Part shown: piece by piece, positions 1-12,230 of the stretch | Layout of the letters: each line of letters opens with the position of its first letter | How positions within the stretch are numbered: position 1 is the stretch's first letter | Position numbers and translations under genes: made by a program | Origin: Gloeopeniophorella convolvens | Lineage: Eukaryota > Basidiomycota > Agaricomycetes > Russulales | DNA length: 64,000 nt | NCBI GenBank assembly: GCA_022496205.1 | Contig: WTXD01000005.1 | Location: 744,001 to 808,000 of the forward strand | Reading direction: 5' to 3' | Notes under the pieces: model-generated | Seen by the model: only the letters and a program-made list of their open reading frames with translations | Databases searched by the model: none | Told to the model about the DNA's origin: nothing

Positions 1-1923
1 GCTGTATGTCACATTGTGATTTGCTGACTTCTATCAGGTTCTCGTCAACATGGGGCTTGGTGAGGCAATATCTCTTCTGGGGGATGGGTATAACCTGAAT
101 CCTTTGTGCGCGTCGTCTTTCAGCACCACAGAGTGGCGTACGTCTTCGATGTCATCCTTTTGTCAAAGCACTCAAGTCTGATTCATGTTTTCAGACGATT
201 CAAAGCCCAGCACGTATGTATCACTGGGCCCATTTCCCCAAAACTTGTCTCTAATACACGCCATCTTAGTCTTCATAATGTAGGCTGATCGGTGTGATTC
301 CACGAGGATGTCATGCCCTAACGGTTTCCAGGCAGATATGCGCCAGTCGAATGTATCGGGAACTCATAAATTTTGCAGACAACCCAGATAGCTTATCAGG
401 GCCCGAGTCGTACGATCCCGCTTTCACAATATTTTTTCGAGAATTCTCATCCGTTGTATGCAGGCTGGAACTCGAGGGTATAAACCCTGTCGCACATGGA
501 CAAACCGACGAGAATGGCCCTGGGCAGCGAGCAACAAACTCAGGAGGACCCGTTACCGGCCCACATTTCTCGATGTGGCGCAGATTCGTGTCTCTGTCCT
601 CGCAGGTTCTACGCGGGCGTGTTACGGGGCGTCTCTGGCCGTCCCGGTAGATTGTCGGGCGCTCTGCTCGGTCATCGTTACTTCTTCATCATACTTCCAG
701 CGATCCTCCGCAGGCTGTTTTCTTCTCCTTTTAATCCATCCGTCTGCGATTGTAGCGCGATCTGTTTCTTCGCTTCCCAAAGACCATGGTGCGTGTGCTT
801 CTTGCCGGGAGGGCCGTCGTTGACGCTCGCCGGACTGGGTTCCGATGCTAGATCTTGCAAACACGCTCTTGTTCCCTCCCTGTCCTGTAATATATTTACC
901 AGCGCCCTCGATCAAAAAAGACAGAAGCAATATCACAGGGCAGGGTATTCGAGAGGACTGTAGGCGCCGTCTGAACAGGATATGTACTTTCAAACCAGAA
1001 AATTACTCAGATGTACTCCAACCAGCTCTACCTCCGATAGCCACAGACTGTATGGGCGCGAGTTCCACGTCGGTACCGCGGACGTAGCTAACATGCAAGG
1101 ATCTGCCTTAAGGCGCTTATCTCGCTCTAAGTGATATCATTCATCTTCGTTCAACGCATGCCTGTCGGCAATGGAAGCGAAGGAGGATCGGCTCCGCGAA
1201 GTTGTCGCTGACCCGTGAAAAGAGTACAATGCCATGACTTGTGTCATCGGGCTTGGAATCTGCGAACTCGTGGCGGTGGGGCTGCGCCCGCTGACCATTG
1301 AGAGAGCAAATCTCACAATGAGGTGCGCCCGCTGCGGGATCTTGATCCGTGTCTCGTGCTGAAGCTCCCTTGCGCTTCACCCCTTGCCGTACAAGACGCT
1401 TTTGCTTCGTCTGTAGCGTTGCCGGATGCGGTACTCCCTTTGTTGTTGTCGCAAATGCCTTGCTAGACATATGCCTGTGCTATCTCCGTCTTGGCCGTGC
1501 TACGCCTTGTACTTGGATGGAGGTGTCAGAGTCGAGCTTGGGCTATGTCGAGATCGCGGTGGTCTTGTTCTCGTAGCTGTATTCCTCTAAATTGAGGTAC
1601 AGGTAGGACAGTTTCGACTACCTGAGTCGACGATTCAGGGCGTACCCTTGAGCACGTCGGGTCGTCAGCTATGGTGCCAGGAGACTGGTACGGGCACAGC
1701 GTGTATTGTCCACCTATCCTCGGGGCGAGGACAGTAACGAGAAAGGAATTCGAACTAAAGGAGAGTGACGACATGCGGCAGTATCAAATGAGGTACAGAC
1801 CCGAGCCATGGCGAAGATGAAGGACCAAGTAGAGTACAAAACTAACAGTACGATGGCGTTACAGAAAGCCGTGAACGAGGGAGTGATACAATACGACAGC
1901 GAATAAACAGTGCGAATCAGCGC
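1..1923. other. No supportable gene
   Basis: Open frames here are short, overlap on both strands and show no recognisable family or exon chain. I looked on both strands for short open frames ending in a CaaX box (possible pheromone precursors, given the receptors downstream) and found none with an upstream ATG. The left edge may contain the end of a gene lying outside the window. Confidence 0.4.
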
Positions 1924-3542
1924 TTAAACGAAGAAACGGCGAAAGGGGGGCGACACAGCGAGGAGTATGGCGATAGCAAGGCGGTAAGGCAGGGTGACGA
2001 TGTCAGCGGTGACTTCCACGAGAGTACGCTGCTTGTGTCCAATGGCTTTTTTCTGAAGGGCTGCGGGATCCGAGTCGCTCCGGCGGCGCCTCCGAGGCGC
2101 CTCGTCGTCTGCCTCGTCAGAGGTCGGGTCGTCATCGTCCTGGGCCGTGCCTGCTGGCTCCGATGCATCCTCCTTTATGGTCTCCAACCGAGTAGGGGTT
2201 ACTACATGGTATATTGGCGGCCGGGCTGGCATGGGCGTCTGCGAGTTTCTCTCAACCGTTGGAGTCAAGCCCGAATCGAAGTAGTCGAAAGTAAGGGCGT
2301 TGATCAGGGCACGGAGGAATCGGAAAGGAAAGTCGACAATGGAACCTGGGCCGCCGTACGTATCGCCATCCGGGGAGCTTGGGGCGGAGTGTCCTGGAAC
2401 AAGCAGACGCACTCGTTCGCCGCGCGTGCGTTCTATTCGGGAGACAGCCTTTTCCAGATTGGCGAAACGAGTATCGTTCGAGGCACGCGAAGACTCGGCC
2501 TTGCGTTCCACCTTCCGCAACGCGCGCTCCGTGTCGTCCACGGAGATGCGAAGTTCCTCGTGAATGTCTTCCACATATGCACGCATCGCCATCGCGCGTT
2601 TGACCATTGTTAGCTCTTGCTCCAGTTTGTCCATGCGGTCAACGACCGATTTGAGGCGAGAGTCGGCGATAAGCTGCGTATCAGGGGAGGGATAGTGGAC
2701 AGCATCGTGCAGTAGGGCAGTACGTTCTCGTAGACGAGAGACAAGGTGTGCCCACGGTCGTACGCCAGTAGCCAGGACGAAGAGCGTCGTGCTGAACCAC
2801 GAGATTGAGTCTACGCCGCCGATGGACTTGAGTATGAAGCGAAGAAGGGCTGCGCCTGCGAAAGGAGTGATGATAGAGATGAGGAGGTAGGCAATCTCGT
2901 GGCGCTGAAGCTCCGTTTCAGCCATTCTTGCCTGACCCTTGATGACGGATTCTTCATGTTCGGGCAAGTTTAGATTACGGAAGGAAGGGTGTGGGCGGCG
3001 GCGACGAGCAGTATGATAGAGTTCCCATGGAACTGCATATGGTAAGACGCACGGTCCATCGCCGTGTATGCGTACCATTACATACCTTGGATGAGCTGGT
3101 GCAGGTAAATGACCAAGAACAGGATGAGAAAGAGGTTCTTAAGATGGTCACTTCCAGTGAGCCAGTTGACAATCGGGGCGACAAGCGCAACAACGATGGA
3201 AAGGTCCAAGTCGGCCCAAGAAGAAGCGCGAGGCAGTTCATTGATAGGCTCTTGAACCTTACTGGCATCAGAGCTGAACACATCGCCGTTGCGTTCCTTC
3301 GAAGATGTCGCTTTTAGGGAGGAGTCGCCCAGCCCGTGACTGTCACTATCGTCGGCGCTCATATCAGAGTGGTCGTCTTCGCTGGAAGATGGGGGTGGTA
3401 TGCCGTCTAAGCATCTGAACGCGAGCTGGGACGGAAGCTTGGGGTCGTCCGAGGAATGGGTGCGGTCCGTGGAGCGAATAGAGCCGCCGTGACCGTTGAG
3501 CGTGAGTACTTTGCTACGAGTTGCCGACACTGCGGTGGCCAT
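1924..3542 (-). CDS. Unrecognised membrane protein with coiled coil
   Basis: Two exons, complement(3086..3542) and complement(1924..3032), joined by a 53-nt intron (GTATGT...TGCAG), give 521 residues. The start is the first ATG in a good context (codons MATAV). Residues about 1-100 are Ser/Asp-rich. Hydrophobic segments follow: a pair around the exon junction (ending LFLILFLVIYLHQL) and a pair after it (starting EIAYLLISIITPFAG). A charged, heptad-like stretch with RMDKLEQELTMVKRAM looks like a coiled coil. An acidic and then Arg-rich linker precedes a last hydrophobic segment near the C-terminus. I do not recognise the family; it is probably an internal membrane protein. It is transcribed away from the receptor cluster. 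Confidence 0.75.
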
Positions 3543-4336
3543 GGACGGCAAACGGGGTGGGCGTGGTCGCTGTCTATTGCGCTAACGCTGGGCGCGACAG
3601 CGATAGGATCGTGTGCCAACCGTGACGGAGTGGGCATACGTTTGGCGGGTCGAATCGCACCCTAAACGCGTGGCCCAGATCATGTGGTCGATTGGAGCTG
3701 CCTATCCTGGACTGTGACGTGCGCCCCTTTGCCCTAGCCCCCGCCATCCAGAGCGTTGAAGGGGAGCACGACGCGACGGACGACGTAGAGGTGCACAGTG
3801 GCGACAAACATGCATGTATGTCATAATATCCCGGTTCTCCGTGTGCTGCGAGCTCGGACTTCTCAGACGCGGGGGACGTCCGGTGCGGTCCGAATGACTC
3901 GTCGGGAGCTCTTGATGCCGTGACCGCGACGCTCTACAGAATTCCATCTTGGGACGCCCCTTTGTACAGACACATCGGATGACGACCTTGACGCCTCGTT
4001 TTACCCTGCGAAATTCACTAGGAGCCTTTTGTGTTCCTGCGCCTTGGTGCCGAAGACGATCTCCCTTGGGCGTTTTGCTCTCGTGCTCCTTGTATTCGAT
4101 CAGGAAAGACACTTGTGTCTGCGACGAACTATGACCGGCGCGAACTCTGGCCCTGTCCTACGCGACGCGCCCGCCCGCATTAATATGAGGAAGCCAAATT
4201 CATTCCCAAGTTCAAAAAGCTTCCTGGATACCCTACCTACCCCCCTCCCTTTTCGAGCGCAAGGGAAGTGCGCGAGTAACAGTTTGACACTCTACACCTC
4301 TTCCAGTGCTGGCTTCCTCACTGTCTGGCTTGTATA
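3543..4336. other. Intergenic, divergent promoters
   Basis: This spacer separates two divergently transcribed genes, so it should hold both promoters. No gene or CaaX-ending small ORF is seen on either strand. Confidence 0.4.
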
Positions 4337-6172
4337 ATGCGCGCTGAACTCCCTGTCGTCTCCTTTCTTTCCCTTGCTCTCCTCTTAATAATTCTTCCCG
4401 GGCAAATCAAGTCCAACACAGTCCCTGCTGTATCTATCATCGCATGGCTGTTTTTTTCAAACCTCATTCATGGCGTCAATTCTATCATTTGGTCCGGCAA
4501 CACAGATGAACACGCACTCGTGTGGTGCGACATAGGTAAGAGATGTGCTCGCTGTTTTGATGACCGCTTAACAATACTGTTAGCGACCGTTGTCCTCCAT
4601 GGAGCAATGGCTGCCCTCCCTGGGTCGTTTTTGTGCATCTCGCGCCGGCTTGAGATGATCACCTCGTTCAGAGAGGCTGGCAAGAAGCATAGCAAGACTT
4701 ACAACAGGGTATTCGAGGTCACTATGTGCCTTCTATTGCCCGTCGTGTATATGGCTCTACGTGCGTCAATCTTGCATTCGGACAACGAGATGACAATTCT
4801 CACGTGGTTTCATAGACACGATCGTTCAGGATCATCGATTTTCTATAGTAAAAGATCTCGGCTGCCAGACAGCAGTCTATAATTCCCTCCCCGCGTTGAT
4901 TCTTGTATGGCTTCCACCACTCTGCATCTCCACGATATCGGTGGTCTACTGCTGTGAGTTCCTCATCCCTGCCTCCATTATATTTCTCACGGAAGAGTAG
5001 TATCTGCGGTGATTAACGTTAGCAAGAGTCATTACAACGAACGTCCTTACTTCCCCTTGGCACCTGAGATGACGTTGTCGCTTTTCATTCGTCGCATCAT
5101 CTTTGCGGTCAGCGGGATGCTTTATGTCGCAGTGGTCTATGTCATCATACTCTCGACGGCCACATCCTCCGGGCTTTCGACATGGACTAGCGTATCGAAA
5201 GCTCGTTCGGGGATCTCCACAGTCGAAATCTTATCCACACCATCCCAGATCAGCGTAGAAAGTGAGCTCACGTGGTGGTTCGTTCCGGTATGGTCACTCC
5301 TGTTGTGTGTACTGTCAGCCTTTGGGGAGGAAACGCAGAGGGGATACCGCTCTATGTTCAAATGGCTCTCCCAGCGTTTCAGAGGAGAGGTACTACCGAC
5401 ACAGTAAGCGCTCGAACATCGTTGCATATATCGATGCTCATTATGCTTCTGCAGTCTCAAGTCGTCGGTCAAGGCTACCGCTGTCCCGATCGACTTGCTG
5501 CGGTCCGGTTGGGACGATGACCTCAACCCCAAATCGCCTGTTGGCTCCTTCCGCTCGAAGCAACTTTCTCTTTTCAAGAAGTCTGACTCTACACGTGCTT
5601 CTTCCCCTAGCATTCCTTCTTCACCGGAAGATGAGAACTCTTTCACACAGTCTACACTTGACTACCTTGCATCCAGCACTGCGCAGCAACTCCGGCTACC
5701 TTCCCCTCCCCCACTCCATAGGCTCCAGGTCCACCCGCTCCTCGTTATGCCCTTTCACAGACCGTCCGCAGACACCCTCTCTGTTCCTCAGGCCGTCACT
5801 GACGCTGACTCTATCATTTCGGCGTCCCCTGGAGGATCCATTCTCTCTGCCGATGCATGGCCAAGGCCTCCGCCTACGATACCCTCCCCTATATCTCCCC
5901 AGGCCTCGCCCATGAACTTGGAACCCCCTCGCTCGTCATCACCGGTCTCCGTTCGCTCGTCTCTCGGAAGCACGATCGTCGACGCTCTGGGCGCCATACC
6001 CACCCATCTGCGCGATTCGCCCTTTAATATTAACGGACCTGGAGTGGTCTCTGTCCCACCCACGCAACGACCGCGCGGGCGCACTCAACACCGTTCGCCG
6101 ATACGCACGAAATCTAGGAAGAATGAGGTGATCTACATGACAGTGGTTCAGGAGACCGTCGTCGGTCCCTGA
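4337..6172 (+). CDS. STE3-like pheromone receptor (copy 1)
   Basis: Seven-transmembrane G-protein-coupled receptor of the fungal STE3 family, which binds farnesylated peptide pheromone at the cell surface and signals to the mating MAPK pathway. Exons 4337..4535, 4584..4760, 4816..4953, 5001..5403, 5455..6172 give 544 residues. The N-terminus (MRAELPVVSFLSLALLLIILP) is the family's first helix. VNSIIWSGN and WCDI end helix 2 and the first loop, and CISRRLEMI is the family's conserved cytosolic motif. Helices 4-5 are TIVQDHRFSIVKDLGC and PALILVWLPPLCISTISVVYC. The last transmembrane part is more divergent than in the two receptors downstream, and exon 5 encodes a long Ser/Pro-rich cytosolic tail (about 240 residues). 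All splice phases agree. It may be a mating-type or a non-mating receptor-like gene. Confidence 0.9.
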
Positions 6173-7783
6173 ATAGCACATCTATGCCTCCCATCAGTCT
6201 CTTCTCCCACATCGCTATTGTCTTCACGTCTAATTATTTGGGTTCGATACCCGCACATTCGCATTCGATATCCACTGTAGCATTCTTGGAGCTTGGCATT
6301 TTGGAACATACTGTATTGTCGTTTCCCCTCGTGTAGATTACTGTTCTCATATATGAATCACGTTGGACGTTAGAATTCTTGTCGTATACCGACTGACATT
6401 GCCTGTCTCCAGACTCAGTGCATGGGGCGGGATCGCAATCCGACGCCGTGCAAGTATCTTCGTTACTGTTACACTTGCACAAATGGCGATATTCCCATCA
6501 ACGCATGACCGTCCGATGATCCCACGCGGGAGTGCAAGACAATAGTGAGTCGCGCGGATGACGCGAGTCACGTTGGAGACGAAGGCAAAGACAATAGAGG
6601 CGGGGTTTTTCCCACGCACAAACAAAAGAGCTCGTCGGCAGAGGTCGGCAGGCGCCGTGTTCATATACCTGCGCGAGGCCAACACGACGTTCAAGCCCAT
6701 CTTGACCACCTACCGCCTCCACGCTGCAGCTATGGCCTCCCATTCCGCTACTATGAGTCCCGTCTCTCGAAGACGGCCGATTTTCTGGTCTACAAACCCC
6801 CGATCCACCCATACGGCCTATCTCCTCGTCATCGGGAACTCGCCATAGGGCCACCTACTAGATCCGTCAAGTAACCTGACCCGACCTTGTTTCGAGCAGA
6901 GTGGAACGTGCTTGCTTCATCCAGAGACACACGCGCTCGTCGTGTAATCTGGCAAAGTAATCATCTTATCTGCCCTCTCTCGGAACAAGGGTCAGCGTCA
7001 CTTTGCTGTCTGCGCCAACTTTACCTGCGGGACATTTAGGCTTGCCAGTCTTATTTTCATGAAGGACCTTGGCGCTCGTTCTGCGGACGATCTGCTCTTC
7101 TCAGACAACCTGGAGACAAGCTATGCACCCTCAAGGAAAACAAGACGTCTCTCGTCACTTGTTCTCGCGTGCTCGTTATCTCTTCCAAAGATGGTTACGC
7201 CTTTGTGCGCGCCTCGCGCAATTTTCCGCCCCAATATCATCTCCTGGCGCACCCCGACCCATTCGGCCCTGGCGCCCTTCCTATCGAATGGCTCTCGTGA
7301 GCATCTCGACCACGCGGCCGAAAGGTCCCAGGCTCCTTAGGCTCTAATATCCGCTGAGCCGTCCGGCGGGGAGTGACCTTCCTTTTTAAGACAGGACTTC
7401 GGCTCGGAAAATGGCACGCTCCCGTCCACCACGTCCGAAAACGGACGTTGTCCCGAGCGTCTATCAACGGTTTCCTTTTCCGTCCACAAACTACGATCTC
7501 GTTTTGGAAGGCCCAAAAGACGATCCGTTCTTGGACGACATCGCGAACTGTTCAGCTGGCCAGCCGAGCACAAGGGGATTTCCGCTTTCGTTGGCTCACT
7601 GGGGCATCGCGTGTCGCTCATAAAGCACTCCACACGATGCTACCAATACCCACTCCCGTCTCCCTCAGCTGCCTGGCTACCTGCCGCCGGCGAGTCCACA
7701 GCTTGTAGACTCTCTTGTTCCTTCCAGGTGCTACAAGACACACAACCTACCTTTTCAAACTACCCCCACATCTTATCGCAGCA
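6173..7783. other. Intergenic between receptors 1 and 2
   Basis: 1.6 kb without a supportable gene. Several open frames exist on both strands (for example around 6347-6709 minus and 6545-6874 plus), but none shows a family signature or splice chain. In B mating loci pheromone precursor genes often sit in such gaps; a scan by eye for Cys-aliphatic-aliphatic-X-stop with an upstream ATG found no credible case (one 15-codon frame ending CVSG near 6917-6964 minus was dismissed). Confidence 0.4.
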
Positions 7784-9399
7784 ATGGGTCTCCCTCCAAA
7801 TCACGTCTATTCTGGCTTCTCCTTCGTCGGGTTTGTGATGTGTGCCGTTCCCTTCTACTGGCACTTGGAAGGTGTGTAGCTTTCTGCTGGATGACGGAGC
7901 AAGCTTGTTGACGATACCTGTTCAGCTTGGAACACGGGAACCTGCTTGTACATGGCTTGGACTGGTCTGGGCTGTCTCATGCAGTTCGTCAACTCGGTTG
8001 TGTGGGATCGCAACATGATCAACAAAGCGCCCATATACTGCGACATCTGTGAGTTCCCCTTGTATCGAGTATGGCGAGGATCCTCATAGCCTGTCAGCCA
8101 CCCGCATACAAGTTGGGCTCAATGTCGCAATCCCGGCATGCTCCCTTTGCATCAACCGTCGCCTCTACAAAATATCCACTGTGAAGGCCGTGATGATCAC
8201 ACGCGCGGAGAAACGTCGGGCAGTTCTTGTCGATCTGATGATTGGCCTCGGGATCCCAATTATTCAGATGGCGCTTCGTGAGTCTTCTTCATTTTCCAAC
8301 CACAACCTTTCATCTCATAGGGATCAATCCAGAATATGTGGTTGAGGGTCATCGCTTTGACATTTTCGAGGACTTCGGCCCTTATTTCTTCACCTGGAAC
8401 ACCACTCCCGCCTACCCCCTTTCTTTATGTTGGCCCCTTGCCATCGGCTGTATATCCCTTGTGTACTGCTGTGAGTGTCTTCCGTAATCCGGCGCTGAAC
8501 GCGTAGCTGAACCGCAATCAGGCATGACCATCTTCCAGTTCTACAAGCGTCGCCGCCAGTTCAGCGAGATGATCTCTTCCAACCGCGGTCTCAACCAGAG
8601 CCGCTACCTGCGTCTGATGGCTCTGTCCCTCATTGAGATCCTCGGCACGATCCCGATCTCGTCGTACGGTCTCTACCTCAACACTCGCCCTGGCGAAATC
8701 AGCAAATGGAAAAGCTGGTCGGACACCCACTTTGACTACTCCAAGGTCGAGCAGATCGCCAGCGTCCTCTGGAAGAACGAACACGGTTCGCGCGTCGGCC
8801 TTGAGCTGTACCGCTGGTCGCTCGTCCTTTGCGCCTTCATCTTCTTCGGCTTCTTTGGTTTTGCGGACGAGGCTCGCAAGCACTACCGTCTTGTGTACAC
8901 CTCCCTCGCCAGCCGCATCGGTATTTCCACCACTTCGAGCAGCCTCACTGGCTCGTCCCGTGGGTACGTGTATGCGTCCACTCTGGCATCCACCAGCCCT
9001 AACAGTTGCTTTAGTATCTCTTCCTACCCTCATATGTCGAGCAAGGGCGGTGTCACGCTTCCGGTGTTCACCTCCTCCGGCGTCAGGCGCGACTCTATGC
9101 TTTCCTTCTCCGACAAGCTCTCTATCCCGTCGATCTCTGTTGCAACCGACTTTAAGACTGACTTCAAGAGCGACCCCTACTCCCCTTCAGAGTCGACGGC
9201 GTCGTCCTCTGTGACGAGCTTTGATGACGAGAAACCCCATCAGGAGAACAAGCCCGCCATCCCTGCGTCTGTCGTCACTCGTCCCGACAACACCCTTATT
9301 ATCCCCTCGGTGTCCGCTCCGCGCCACATCCCCGATACGCCCGAGTCTCCCATCCGCCCTACTTCCACCTTCACTGTTGATGCCGGCACCGCTGTCTGA
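7784..9399 (+). CDS. STE3-like pheromone receptor (copy 2)
   Basis: STE3-family seven-transmembrane receptor. Exons 7784..7871, 7926..8048, 8098..8277, 8321..8470, 8522..9399 give 472 residues. Exon 1 encodes helix 1 (GFVMCAVPFYWHLE). Then come NTGTCLYMAW, VNSVVWDRN, YCDI, CINRRLYKI (cytosolic loop), EGHRFDIFEDFG and the helix 5 segment ending LVYC. Exon 5 carries FYKRRRQFSEMI, NQSRYLRLMAL, helices 6-7 (ending VLCAFIFFGFFGFADEARK) and a Ser/Thr-rich tail. Intron positions and phases match receptor copy 3, so the two are closer relatives of each other than of copy 1. The FADEARxHYR motif after helix 7 is typical of this family. It is transcribed in the same direction as both neighbours. Confidence 0.95.
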
Positions 9400-10661
9400 G
9401 TATTGCCACACACCTAGGATTCATTCACGCGCTGCCCCACTCCAAAACTGTTGTCTATTATTTGTTTTCTCACATCCAGCCGGACCCGTTCACACAGTCT
9501 CTACGCTCGTACCTGTATCTCTATCACCACCCATACCCCCTTCGATGCCTCGGGGGCGCAATAGCGCGCCGTATTCGCTTGTAACGATATTTCCTCACTT
9601 AAGGGCACCCTCCCCATTGATGTCTCAGGTTTCCTCACTATAATCGTGTAGCATTTCACAATATAGATCGGTTTGGATATGCATATGCATGTGTGAAATG
9701 AACCAACGACTGTGACTATCTCTGACGGTTCGGTGGATGGGTTGGCAGATGCTGTGCCAGTATAACCAATCTCGAGTCGTCCTTGGACTTGGCCGGACAG
9801 GGACCGCAGGTTTGCCTCATGCTCAGCTGCCTGAAGCGGCAGATTGATTTCCCAACTTGATCTGAGAGTTATGCGAAAAGGTAAGCTTTGCAAGGTTGCC
9901 CAGAAACGCCGCTTCACACACGACTGTGATTCGAACGCACCATACAGTGCTTGTGGCACGCCACCTGATCACAAGGAAGACCGAAGTCCAGCGCACGTCC
10001 AACTAACCCATAAGCATTCTATCAAAACACTCACGTTCCCACCTCCAACTCAGTGCAATCCGGTGCACCATGGCCGACGAGGCCGTCCTTGATCGCATTC
10101 GTGCACGGTGGATGTATAGTTCGAAGTGGCATGCCGTCAACGGCATCTGTTCGCAGTGGCTTCAGCGCAGAAGCCTCACAGCCTTACCCCTACAGGTAGA
10201 GGGAAGCATGAGGCTCTCGGACGCATTCTGTGCTGCGGGCATTGTTGACGGATCGGAGGAAGACATTTCGGAACAAGGGGCCGTGGGTTCGGTGCTATTT
10301 TCGGCCCCGGCATCTCAGCGCCTCTTGCCTCCGGCGTTCATCCATGTCATCTGCAGTACAAGGCCAGCCGGCTCTCCAAAGTACAAAGTTGCTGCGAGAG
10401 GCAAACACGAGGTATGAAGGTCGGCCAGAAATGCACAAGGGGGCTCCCAAACGTGGTCAACAAGGATTCCTGGAGGTCCATGGGTGTCTTAAGCAGGGCT
10501 TCTCGGTACTGGCACCGGTTTACCTCCCCTCACGTCAACTCTTCACTCTGCTTCACTGGCTGTGCTCAGCTGAAGGCTGGTCCTTCTTAAAGACTGATCG
10601 CGTCAGGACCTTTCTGCGGGCTGCCTTCCCTGTCCTTCCTTGAGCCTTCCTGGGTGTTACG
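9400..10661. other. Intergenic between receptors 2 and 3
   Basis: No well-supported gene. An ATG in strong context at 10070 opens a 115-codon frame (MADEAVLDRIRARWMYSS...) that could be a first exon with a possible GT donor after codon 42, but no continuing exon or family was recognised. No CaaX-ending short ORF was found; a CSAA-stop near 9821-9835 lacks any upstream ATG. Confidence 0.35.
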
Positions 10662-12230
10662 ATGAGCTACCCCAACCAGATCTTCTCGGCCTTTGCGTTC
10701 ATTGGATTTCTTTTATGCGCCATTCCATTTTACTGGCACCTGGAAGGTGAGTTGATTTCTACCCTCTCTTTTTAATCTGACTGAGAATCGACTTGCCTCA
10801 GCCTGGAATACCGGGACCTGCTTGTATATGGCATGGGTTGGTTTGGGATGTCTCAACGCATTCATCAACTCGGTAGTCTGGAATAGCACGGTGCTGAACG
10901 TAGCGCCAGTGTGGTGTGACATATGTACGTGCTCGAGCTTTGTCGGCTCATTGCACGTCTAAGTATGCATTACGCTATCCACAGCTACACGATTCATGAT
11001 CGGCCTTTCCGTGGCCGTGCCAACAGCATCGCTGGTAATCAACCGTCGTTTGTTCAAAATAGCCTCTGTGAAAGCTGCCTTCTCTACACGGGAAGAACGG
11101 CGTCGCGCTGTCCTCGTCGACCTTGCAATCGGCCTTGGGATCCCACTACTGCAGATGGTCCTGCGTGAGTGACGCCATACGGAGCGAAAGTCCCGCATCA
11201 CTGATTGAGAATCAGAGATCATTGTCGAAGGACACCGCTTCGATATCTTTGAACAGGTTGGGTGCTTTCCTTTCACCTATGACGTGACCCTGGCATACCC
11301 GCTGTCGTTGGTCTGGCCCATTGTCATAGGCCTCGTTTCTCTGGTATACAGCTGTGCGTCCGACTCTAATTTTCTTGTTCGTGGTCATCTCACGTCCTTC
11401 CAGCCCTTACGATCCGCCTCTTCTGGAGGAGCTCAAGGCAGTTCAACGAAGTGTTGGCATCAAAGTGGAACCCGAGCCGGAACCGCTACCTGCGCCTCAT
11501 GGCGCTGTCCATGACCGAGATCCTCCTGACGCTGCCCATCGCGTCCTACAGCCTCTACCTGAACACGCAGGTCGCCGTCGTGCAGCCCTGGATCAGCTGG
11601 GACGACACACACTTTGACTACTCGCGCATCGGGCAGTTCCCGACCGTGATCTGGCGCGCGAGCGCCACGCAGACGGTCGGCATGGAGCTCAGCCGCTGGC
11701 TCGTCGTCGTCTGCGCGTTCATCTTCTTCGCGTTCTTCGGCTTTGCGGACGAGGCGCGCAGGCACTACCGCCTCGCGGTCTCGTTCGCGAGCAGCCGGCT
11801 CGGCTTCAGCCGGACGGGCTCTGGGGGCAGCGGGATGGCGCACAGCGCGGGCAGCAGCAGCTTTGGGCCGGGCTTTAGGAAGGGCCTGGGCACGTTCGGG
11901 TCTGCGAAGGGCGCGGGTGCGGGCGGGCTGCTGGGGCCGGGGTCGCGCCCCGAGATGCGCCACAAGGCGTCGTCGTCGCTCGAGTCGGGCTCGTCGAGGT
12001 CCGAGTTCAGGCTCACCTCGGACCTGTCGATCTTCGGGGGCATCGACGACCAGCTCAAGGCGATGGGTATCGCGGCCGAGGACGACGGCGCGCACCGCGC
12101 TCCGGCGCATCTGCCTGTTGCCGTCGTGCTGCCGCGGCGCGCCGAGTCGCCTGGAGTGCCTCCCGGGCGGCTCGACGCGCCGCTCCCGCATCGGCCTGCG
12201 TCTTTCTTCAACTCCTCTGATAAAGTGTAA
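10662..12230 (+). CDS. STE3-like pheromone receptor (copy 3)
   Basis: STE3-family receptor with the same five-exon plan as copy 2: 10662..10746, 10802..10924, 10985..11164, 11216..11353, 11404..12230, 450 residues. Diagnostic pieces are CAIPFYWHLEAWNTGTCLYM, NSVVWNST, WCDI, VINRRLFKI, IVEGHRFDIFEQVG, VSLVYS, RLFWRSSRQFNEVL, NRYLRLMALSMTEIL and FFAFFGFADEARRHYR. The cytosolic tail (about 160 residues) is Gly/Ser/Pro-rich. Exon 5 is markedly richer in G and C at third positions than the earlier exons. The gene lies about 1.3 kb downstream of copy 2. Whether this receptor determines mating specificity cannot be told from sequence. Confidence 0.95.

Noticed and set aside
3541..3585. Short plus-strand ORF ending CLLR-stop
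   Set aside because: Only 14 codons, antisense to the start of the membrane-protein gene, and the end is not a normal farnesylation signal.
6917..6964. Minus-strand 15-codon ORF ending CVSG, a possible pheromone CaaX end
   Set aside because: Too short, no acidic or Arg-Arg/Glu-Arg precursor part, and the last two residues do not fit typical fungal CaaX boxes.
10070..10417. 115-codon frame with a strong ATG context between receptors 2 and 3
   Set aside because: No family resemblance, no CaaX end and no convincing downstream exon; listed only as a possibility.
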